Assembly (NCBI GenBank): GCA_040905045.1
Contig: JBBDSH010000089.1
Location: 1-18,311, forward strand
Length of the DNA: 18,311 bases
DNA from: JBBDSH01 sp040905045
GTDB lineage: Bacteria; Pseudomonadota; Gammaproteobacteria; Eutrophobiales; Eutrophobiaceae
Reading direction: 5' to 3'
Part shown: piece after piece, positions 13,684 to 18,311 of the stretch
Position numbering within the stretch: position 1 is the stretch's first letter
How the letters are laid out: every line of letters starts with the position of its first letter
Position numbers and translations under genes: made by a program
The notes under the pieces: generated by a model
What the model saw: only the letters and a program-made list of their open reading frames with translations
What the model was told of the DNA's origin: nothing
The model's database searches: none

Positions 13684-14896
13684 GCAACTCCCCCGTGCGC
13701 ACCATGGCCGGCTGGCGACCCGCAATACCCATGGCGCGGCGCATGAACGCGCGTTTGAAACCCGGCACCAGATCCGTCAGCAGCATGCCCGTATCACGGC
13801 ACAAAATCCGCAATGGATCGTCATTGTAAAAACACGCCGCCAGCCGGTCCGTGAAGCGGATAACCCGTTGTTGATCCTCCTGCCGCAGGGAAAGATATTG
13901 CCGCAGCACTCGCGCATCGCCCGCATCCGGCGCCCGCGACTGCAACAGGATTTCCGCCAGGCCGGCGGCGTCCCGCAGACCCAGGTTGAATCCCTGGGCA
14001 CCGTTGGGATGGATGGTATGGGCGGCGTTACCCAGCAGCAGGCTGCGTTGCCCCAGCGGAGTCTCCGCTTCAAGTTTAACAATGGGATAGGACTTGCGGC
14101 TTCCGACGCGCGTCAAACGGCCGAGACGGCGGCCGAACCGATTCTGCAGCCGTTCCAGATAATCACCATCGGTCATGGCCAGGCAGTGTTCCGCTTCCTC
14201 CCTTGCAACCGTGAACACCGAGGCGCAGCGATTATCGGGCAGGGGCAGCAGCGCCACCGGGCCGCTGTTGGTAAACCGCTCGAAGGCCCAGTTGTTGTGG
14301 CTACGCTCCGGACTGACATTGGCGACGATGGCGGTCTGGCCGTAATCCTTTTCCCCGACCACGTAACCGAGCCGTTCCCGCAGTCCGGATCGGGCACCGT
14401 CGGCCACCACCAGCAGACGGCAGGTCAATGAAGCAGGGGCACCGTCGGCGTCCAGCTTCAATTCCGCCGTCTCCGCGGAAACATCGACATCGTCGACCCG
14501 GGCGGGACAAAGAAAGTCGATGTTTTTCGCCGCGCGGACGCCGGCCAGCAGGGCCTTGCCCAGTTGCCGCGCCACCACGACGTGACCCATGGCCGGCAAC
14601 CCCATATCCGCGGCATGCAGACGGACAAAACCGAAGCGGCCGCGATCGCTGACGTGAATATGCTCGATGGGCGTGGCCTCGGAGGCCAGTGCCGGCCAGA
14701 CATTCAACGCCGCCAGGATGCGTTGCGTGGCCAAGGACAGGGACAGACCGCGATCATCGTAACTGGGCTGGGCGTCTGCATTCGGGGAAACCGCCTCGAT
14801 CAGAGCGATGCTGTAACCGCTGCCGGCCAGGGCGCAGGCCAGGCCGGCACCGACCATGCCTCCTCCGACAATGGCGATATCGTAATCGGTTTGCAT
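13673..14896 (-). CDS. ubiH: 2-octaprenyl-6-methoxyphenol hydroxylase
   Basis: An FAD-dependent monooxygenase of 407 aa. In ubiquinone biosynthesis UbiH adds the C1 hydroxyl to the prenylated methoxyphenol. The dinucleotide-binding motif IAIVGGGMVGAGLA is at 8-21 and the DG motif is VVADGARSGLRERLG. The second FAD motif reads LLGNAAHTIHPNGAQGFNLG: Asn in place of Asp in the usual GDAAH is characteristic of UbiH and separates it from UbiI next door. The protein ends in the family's RRAMGIAG region, which ubiI also shares (RRAMGLEG). It lies 34 bp after pepP and overlaps ubiI by 11 bp, so all are probably on one transcript. Confidence 0.92.
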   Translation of the reverse strand: MQTDYDIAIVGGGMVGAGLACALAGSGYSIALIEAVSPNADAQPSYDDRGLSLSLATQRILAALNVWPALASEATPIEHIHVSDRGRFGFVRLHAADMGLPAMGHVVVARQLGKALLAGVRAAKNIDFLCPARVDDVDVSAETAELKLDADGAPASLTCRLLVVADGARSGLRERLGYVVGEKDYGQTAIVANVSPERSHNNWAFERFTNSGPVALLPLPDNRCASVFTVAREEAEHCLAMTDGDYLERLQNRFGRRLGRLTRVGSRKSYPIVKLEAETPLGQRSLLLGNAAHTIHPNGAQGFNLGLRDAAGLAEILLQSRAPDAGDARVLRQYLSLRQEDQQRVIRFTDRLAACFYNDDPLRILCRDTGMLLTDLVPGFKRAFMRRAMGIAGRQPAMVRTGELHGG

Positions 14897-14930
14897 GAAT
14901 GGCTTCCGCGGCGCGGGAGAAACGAAAAAC

Positions 14931-16247
14931 TCAGGCGGCGGCGCTGGTGGTCATCAACGCCTCCACTTCGTCCGCCGTTTTCGGTGCGTCCTTGCTAAGC
15001 ACATCGTAACCGTTCTTTGTGACCAGTACATCGTCCTCGATGCGCACGCCGATGTTCCACCACTTCTTTGCCAGGCCTTTCTGCGCCTTCAGATACAATC
15101 CCGGTTCGATGGTCATGACCATGCCCGGTTCCTGCATGCGCCATTCCCCGTCCAGCTTGTAATCGCCCACGTCGTGCACGTCCATGCCGATCCAGTGTCC
15201 GGTACGATGCATGTAGTAACGCGTATAGGTCTGATCCTTGATCAGCGTCTTCGGGCGCCCTTCCAGGATGCCCAGCGCCACCATCCCCTCGGTCAGCACC
15301 TTGACGGCAGCGTCGTGAGGATCGTTCCAGTGATTGCCGGGCCGTACTTCCTCGATGGCCGCCAGTTGCGCTTCCAGCACCAGATCATAGACGGCGCGCT
15401 GTTCGCGGCTGAATTTTCCGTTTACGGGAAAGGTACGCGTAATATCACTGGCGTAGTTGTCGTATTCCGCGCCGGCGTCGATCAGCAGGACATCGCCGTC
15501 GTTCAGAACATCGGTGTTTTCCGTGTAATGCAGGATGCAGCTGTTGGCACCGCCGCCGATGATGGGCGGATAGGCGGGACTGCGGGCCCCCTGGCGGATG
15601 AATTCATGCAGCATTTCCGCCTCGATCTGATATTCCGTCATGCCCGGACGGCAAACCTGCATGGCCCGCTTGTGAGCCGCGGCGGCGATCTTCGCGGCCG
15701 TGCGCATGGCCTTGATTTCGGCGCGGCTCTTGTAGAGGCGCATTTCATGCAGGATGTGTGTCAGGGAAACGAATTCATCGGGCGCATGGACGCCCTTGCG
15801 CGCCTGCTTGCGCACCTGGTTGACCCAGCCGACGACGCGTTGATCGAACACCGCATCGTTGCCCATGGTGTAATAGATGCGCTCGCGATCCTCCAGCAGG
15901 CCCGGCAGGATGTCGTCCAGATCGTCGATGGGAAAGGCATCGTCCGCACCGTGGATGTCGCAGGCCCCTTCCAGGCCCGCCCGGCGCCCGTTCCAGGTTT
16001 CCATTTTTTCATCCCGCTCACGGCAGAACAGGACATACTCGCCGTTGTCGCGATCCGGGATCAGCACCAGCACGGCCTCCGGCTCGCCGAAACCGGTGAG
16101 ATAATAAAAATCGCTGTCCGGGCGGAAGGGAAACTCGATATCCCGGTTACGCATACGCACCGGCGAGGTGGGGATAATGGCGACACTGTCGTCGCCCATC
16201 ATGTCCATGAGCCGTTTGCGACGCTTGGGAAACTCGCGTGCATCCAT
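14931..16247 (-). CDS. pepP: Xaa-Pro aminopeptidase (aminopeptidase P)
   Basis: A manganese-dependent pita-bread-fold peptidase that removes the N-terminal residue before proline; cytosolic. The protein is 438 aa, almost the length of E. coli PepP. An N-terminal creatinase-like domain (about 1-175, with FPFRPDSDFYYLTGF) precedes the catalytic domain. Expected metal ligands are all present: D257 (LLIDAGAEY), D268 (YASDITRTFP), H351 (TGHWIGMDVHDVG), E381 (TIEPGLY) and E404 (VRIEDDVLV). The start overlaps the ygfB stop by one base (TAATG), which fixes it and indicates coupling. The link to ubiquinone genes is positional and conserved across gammaproteobacteria; no direct role in quinone synthesis is known. 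Confidence 0.97.
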   Translation of the reverse strand: MDAREFPKRRKRLMDMMGDDSVAIIPTSPVRMRNRDIEFPFRPDSDFYYLTGFGEPEAVLVLIPDRDNGEYVLFCRERDEKMETWNGRRAGLEGACDIHGADDAFPIDDLDDILPGLLEDRERIYYTMGNDAVFDQRVVGWVNQVRKQARKGVHAPDEFVSLTHILHEMRLYKSRAEIKAMRTAAKIAAAAHKRAMQVCRPGMTEYQIEAEMLHEFIRQGARSPAYPPIIGGGANSCILHYTENTDVLNDGDVLLIDAGAEYDNYASDITRTFPVNGKFSREQRAVYDLVLEAQLAAIEEVRPGNHWNDPHDAAVKVLTEGMVALGILEGRPKTLIKDQTYTRYYMHRTGHWIGMDVHDVGDYKLDGEWRMQEPGMVMTIEPGLYLKAQKGLAKKWWNIGVRIEDDVLVTKNGYDVLSKDAPKTADEVEALMTTSAAA

Positions 16248-16801
16248 TAATGCAGTACCTCGGGTTTATCGTTATCGGGGTCGCCGGGCTGGAGAGTCTC
16301 AAACAGGGACATGGCGCCGATACGCACGAATTCGACCAATTCGGTCAGGGCCCGTTCGTCACCTTCATCCGTCTCCGCGTCCAGTCCAATCCGGCAGATG
16401 CGGCTGAAATCCTCGATCAACTCCCGGCATTCTTCGTTAATGGACGCCGATTGCACATCCCGGCTCATGCCGAAACCGTTGAGGAAGCCGTGGCACCAGT
16501 CGGCCAGGGCCTCGGCGCGTTCACGCAGGGAAGCCTTATCATCCGGCAGGAGCAGCTGAAAATCAAAATGCGGCGATGTGATCAGCGCCTTAACCTCGCT
16601 GCTCAGGGTATGGATTTCATCCAGGCATTGCCTGGCGCGAGGCGCGTTTTCATCCTCTATGGCCAAGTAATCGTGTAATTGGCGCGTATCCGGATAACCC
16701 GAAATGCAGATCTGGCCGCACAGAAATCCGTGGCACTCGGCGGCACACGCCTGCGCGTCCGCATCCACCAGCATATTGTCCAGATCATCGTATTCCATCA
16801 T
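16247..16801 (-). CDS. ygfB: UPF0149 family protein YgfB
   Basis: A protein of 184 aa of the YgfB/YecA-like UPF0149 family (E. coli YgfB 192 aa). It is an acidic, helical protein with the family pattern ECHGFLCGQI near residues 22-31 and WCHGFLNGFG near 142-151. It lacks the C-terminal SEC-C metal-binding motif found in YecA. The molecular role is not settled; in Pseudomonas, YgfB has been linked to antibiotic-resistance regulation. It heads the pepP-ubiH-ubiI unit. Translation probably starts at the ATG at 16801, the first of two adjacent ATG codons, and no Shine-Dalgarno site precedes it. Confidence 0.92.
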   Translation of the reverse strand: MMEYDDLDNMLVDADAQACAAECHGFLCGQICISGYPDTRQLHDYLAIEDENAPRARQCLDEIHTLSSEVKALITSPHFDFQLLLPDDKASLRERAEALADWCHGFLNGFGMSRDVQSASINEECRELIEDFSRICRIGLDAETDEGDERALTELVEFVRIGAMSLFETLQPGDPDNDKPEVLH

Positions 16802-16813
16802 GGGAGTATGGTC

Positions 16814-16822
16814 ATTGTATCA
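16814..16822 (-). promoter_or_regulatory. Possible extended -10 promoter element for ygfB
   Basis: On the minus strand the sequence reads TGATACAAT, an extended -10 (TGn plus TACAAT, 5/6 of consensus). No good -35 lies 16-18 bp upstream. Transcription from it would start about 6 bp before the ygfB ATG, giving an almost leaderless mRNA. Confidence 0.35.
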
Positions 16823-17022
16823 TTTCAGGTATGCGCCATTTTGCAGGGCAACATGAGCAGGATTCAAGTCATGCCGGAGCAACATTGTTGGAAACCGTAA
16901 ATTCGGCACAGTCACGAGCACGAGTCTCCTCGATAGTCAACTTCCCCTTGCCGGGATAATTCAAATACGGCCGCACCCGCCCCGGAGATCCGCCGAAACC
17001 GGGCGCCGGCGTGCCATGCCTG

Positions 17023-17051
17023 TTGACCCTTATCTGGCGCGGCTCTATATT
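17023..17051 (+). promoter_or_regulatory. Sigma-70 promoter for the coiled-coil gene and zapA
   Basis: TTGACC (-35, 17023-17028) and TATATT (-10, 17046-17051) are separated by the optimal 17 bp, each matching consensus at 5 of 6 positions. The predicted start of transcription lies near 17058, leaving a leader of about 55 nt before the ATG at 17113. Confidence 0.75.
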
Positions 17052-17112
17052 GTGAGCGTAAGGATAAACAGCGGACTTTATCCCTTTTTACGACCGGACA
17101 GAACATCTGACA

Positions 17113-17337
17113 ATGACCGACAACAACAGTGAAAATATCGACCTCTCGGCGCTGGAAGCACGCGTCGATGAACTCATCAAAACCGTGGATGAATTAAAGT
17201 CGGAGAATATAGCATTGAAAAGCCAGCAGGAAAATCTGGTCAACGAAAGGGCGATACTGATCGAGAAAACCGAGCAGGCCCGGACACGAATTGAATCCAT
17301 GATATCCAGGCTGCGTGCCATGGAAACGCGTTCATGA
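17113..17337 (+). CDS. TIGR02449-type short coiled-coil protein upstream of zapA
   Basis: A 74-aa protein that is almost entirely a predicted coiled coil: LSALEARVDELIKTVDELKS and the following residues show a clear Leu/Ile/Val heptad pattern, with little else. It fits the TIGR02449 family, found beside zapA in many gammaproteobacteria. It resembles ZapB in size and character, so a part in Z-ring or divisome assembly is plausible from context, but this is inference. Its TGA overlaps the zapA ATG (ATGA, 17334-17337), which implies translational coupling. A sigma-70 promoter lies about 60 bp upstream. Confidence 0.85.
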   Translation: MTDNNSENIDLSALEARVDELIKTVDELKSENIALKSQQENLVNERAILIEKTEQARTRIESMISRLRAMETRS

Positions 17338-17645
17338 GTGACAGCAAGCCTGTCAGCGTTACCATTCTGGACAAGGAATACCTGATTTCCTGCAGTGACG
17401 AGGAGCGTGAGCAATTACATACGGCGGTCCATTACCTGAATATGAAAATGCAGGAAGTCAAGAACAGCGGCAAGGTGATCGGTTCGGAACGGGTGGCGGT
17501 CATGACGGCCTTGAATATCGCCCATGAACTCCTCGCTTACAAACGCGAAAACGATAACTATGCCAGCAGTGTTGATGATACAATCAAACGCCTGAGAAAC
17601 AAGATTGACGAAGCGCTGACCAACGGCCGGCAGCTGGAAATATAA
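17334..17645 (+). CDS. zapA: Cell division protein ZapA
   Basis: A small FtsZ-associated protein of 103 aa (E. coli 109) that cross-links FtsZ protofilaments and stabilises the Z-ring. The N-terminal globular domain contains VSVTILDKEYLISCSDEER, and ERVAVMTALNIAHELL leads into the C-terminal coiled coil that mediates dimer and tetramer formation. The start overlaps the stop of the preceding coiled-coil gene. Downstream come a terminator-like hairpin, a 191-bp element and the 6S RNA candidate. The zapA-ssrS neighbourhood is conserved in gammaproteobacteria, which supports both calls. Confidence 0.95.
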   Translation: MSDSKPVSVTILDKEYLISCSDEEREQLHTAVHYLNMKMQEVKNSGKVIGSERVAVMTALNIAHELLAYKRENDNYASSVDDTIKRLRNKIDEALTNGRQLEI

Positions 17646-17652
17646 ATCGGGC

Positions 17653-17678
17653 GGGAGCGGAAGCCGTCCCTTATAATT
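17653..17678 (+). terminator. Probable terminator after zapA
   Basis: A 7-bp stem with one bulged G (GGGA, g, CGG pairing with CCGTCCC) and an AAG loop is followed by TTATAATT. It begins 8 bp after the zapA stop codon. The T-run is interrupted by A, so termination may be partial, and read-through into the 6S region stays possible. Confidence 0.45.
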
Positions 17679-17691
17679 AGAAGTAGTCTAA

Positions 17692-17882
17692 AGGGCGCTT
17701 CTAAAAATGAGAATTTTTTCGTGAGAGCAAGGGCAGGCAATTGCTCCTGCATTGCCTGCATACATGCCATCCGTGGCAATAAAGCACCGCGCGGAGAACC
17801 GCAGTTTACACGCAGTAAATGAGGATTCGAGCACGGAGCTGACGCCGCTATCGCGGAAAAAGGCCCTTTTTAGAAGTGCCCT
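17692..17882. mobile_element. 191-bp MITE-like element with terminal inverted repeats
   Basis: The left end AGGGCGCTTCTAAAAA (17692-17707) and right end TTTTTAGAAGTGCCCT (17867-17882) are reverse complements at 15 of 16 positions. Similarity continues inward for about 20 bp more with one gap (T-runs followed by CG.GA.AGC on both arms). The interior has no credible gene but is highly structured: GCAGGCAAT (17733-17741) pairs with ATTGCCTGC (17751-17759), and TGCCA pairs with TGGCA just after. No clear target-site duplication was found. Most likely it is a non-autonomous insertion element or a spreading intergenic repeat; a structured RNA is the alternative. It separates zapA from the 6S RNA candidate. 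Confidence 0.7.
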
Positions 17883-17903
17883 GAAGACCGATTGCGCAGT
17901 TTT

Positions 17904-18090
17904 GGGTGTCTTCTGTGGCGTTCGTGGTCTGACTGATGTAACTTGAGCCTAATTACATCATCCAGGGAACTGAACTTCGATGTTGTTGTGCATGCCCTTC
18001 TATAGAGGGAAGCCTGATACGTCGTTTGCTGTTCCCACTTGAACCTTCGGTTCAAGTTCAAGGTCTTTAACGGCGCCGCGGTTGATACCC
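17904..18090 (+). ncRNA. ssrS: 6S RNA (SsrS) candidate
   Basis: 6S RNA binds sigma-70 RNA polymerase as a promoter mimic and inhibits transcription in stationary phase. Length (about 187 nt) and location behind zapA match the gammaproteobacterial gene. Ends pair: GGGTGTC (17904-17910) with GATACCC (18084-18090), CTGTGGC (17913-17919) with GCCGCGG (18076-18082), and GTT with AAC further in. The 3' side carries the typical bubble hairpin ACTTGAACC-TTC-GGTTCAAGT (18037-18057), close to CTTGAACCAAGGGTTCAAG of E. coli. GGGAAC near 17965 can pair with GTTCCC (18031-18036) to enclose the inner arm. The 5' bubble contains CTTGAGCC, comparable to CCTGAGCC. Exact ends are estimates, and no convincing promoter was found directly upstream. 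Confidence 0.85.
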
Positions 18091-18099
18091 ATCCCTTAT

Positions 18100-18141
18100 A
18101 CGTGGCTCGTGGCTCACGGCTCATGGTTGGTTTCTCGTGTA
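18100..18141 (+). repeat. Second-type heptad array, left arm (6 units)
   Basis: In-phase 7-bp units after the 6S RNA: ACGTGGC, TCGTGGC, TCACGGC, TCATGGT, TGGTTTC, TCGTGTA, increasingly diverged. TACGTGGCTCGT (18099-18110) is an exact reverse complement of ACGAGCCACGTA (18257-18268) in the right arm. Confidence 0.85.
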
Positions 18142-18221
18142 GCAAAAGATCATGACTTAGGGCATTTCCACAGGATTTAACGATTCCCGCCATGTTTATC
18201 TTGTACACCAACATCAGGCTC

Positions 18222-18270
18222 GCGAGCCACGAGCCACGAGAAACGAGCCACGAGAAACGAGCCACGTATG
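18222..18270 (+). repeat. Second-type heptad array, right arm (7 units), ending on a start codon
   Basis: Units are GCGAGCC, ACGAGCC, ACGAGAA, ACGAGCC, ACGAGAA, ACGAGCC, ACGTATG. The last unit contains the ATG of the EVE-domain gene. The array is opposite in orientation to that at 18100-18141, and the two could form a long imperfect stem around an 80-nt loop. Confidence 0.9.
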
Positions 18271-18311
18271 AAATATTGGTTAATGAAATCCGAACCCGGC
18301 GAGTTCAGCAT
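18268..18311 (+). CDS. EVE-domain protein (5' end only)
   Basis: Only 14 full codons lie in the window: MKYWLMKSEPGEFS. This opening is characteristic of EVE-domain proteins (PUA-like fold, thymocyte nuclear protein 1 family), which usually start M.YWLMKSEP. They are thought to bind modified bases in DNA or RNA. The position shortly after zapA and 6S RNA is also typical. No Shine-Dalgarno sequence precedes the ATG, because the upstream bases are a heptad repeat array. The gene is cut by the window end. Confidence 0.85.
   Translation, partial: MKYWLMKSEPGEFS

Larger units (their letters stand above)
16802..17112. other. 311-bp divergent intergenic region
   Basis: It holds the control regions for ygfB (minus) and for the coiled-coil gene plus zapA (plus). 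The plus-strand promoter at 17023-17051 is strong, and a possible extended -10 for ygfB lies at 16814-16822. I see no convincing gene or RNA in the central part (about 16830-17020), which is GC-rich with short, unremarkable palindromes. Confidence 0.6.

Noticed and set aside
12700..14431. Open frames on the plus strand opposite ubiI and ubiH
   Set aside because: The minus-strand proteins carry complete FAD motifs, while the plus-strand translations show none.
14895..16250. Long open frame of about 451 codons on the plus strand, opposite pepP
   Set aside because: Antisense to pepP, whose metal ligands and length are fully conserved; the His- and Val-rich translation is typical of a shadow frame.
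17752..17946. Open frame of 64 codons across the 191-bp element and the 6S RNA
   Set aside because: It crosses the element border and into the 6S RNA candidate and has no homologous features; chance.
17870..18265. Minus-strand open frame opposite the 6S RNA and heptad arrays
   Set aside because: Its repeated SRGSW-like residues come only from translating the heptads; no ribosome binding site or family.
1..18311. tRNA or rRNA genes
   Set aside because: I found no cloverleaf with a TTCRANNC arm or rRNA-like segment on either strand by eye.

Overview
This window looks like a gammaproteobacterial chromosome, most plausibly an environmental or metagenome-derived assembly. The lineage call rests on the conserved block ygfB-pepP-ubiH-ubiI, divergent from a coiled-coil gene, zapA and a 6S RNA-like region, which is the arrangement known from E. 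coli and relatives. SpeD and GlnS of the gammaproteobacterial type support it. A run of exactly 100 N inside a rhomboid gene, with the same 55 bp on both sides, marks a scaffold join and is almost certainly an assembly artefact.

Left part (1-7900). An ECF sigma factor overlaps a small soluble zinc-binding anti-sigma-like protein. They are followed on the same strand by a DoxX-like membrane protein, an SRPBCC-fold protein and a membrane-anchored c-di-GMP phosphodiesterase with a degenerate GGDEF domain and an apparently intact EAL domain. After a spacer with a terminator-like site and a perfect 15-bp inverted repeat come a secreted DUF547 protein, a secreted DUF3179 protein and a small membrane protein with a Cys-Cys pair. 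Facing these on the minus strand are a small lipoprotein, a rhomboid protease and an NrtS-like small nitrate/nitrite transporter.

Middle (8185-12474). Housekeeping genes: purC with a secreted hypothetical protein directly behind it (minus), speD (plus) and glnS (minus). The 3' ends of the purC unit, of speD, of glnS and of the ubiquinone unit all carry arrays of a 7-bp repeat, consensus TRAGGRG. In each case the gene's own stop codon is the first three bases of an in-phase unit. This is the most unusual pattern in the window.

Right part (12472-18311). The minus-strand unit ygfB-pepP-ubiH-ubiI combines a UPF0149 protein, a proline aminopeptidase and two ubiquinone hydroxylases. Divergent from it, a strong sigma-70 promoter drives a short coiled-coil gene and zapA. 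A 191-bp element with terminal inverted repeats (MITE-like) then separates zapA from a 6S RNA candidate. A second kind of heptad array, in opposite orientations, lies between the 6S RNA and an EVE-domain gene, and runs into that gene's start codon. The EVE gene is cut by the window end. The usual 5-formyltetrahydrofolate cyclo-ligase gene (fau) is absent between the 6S RNA and EVE genes.
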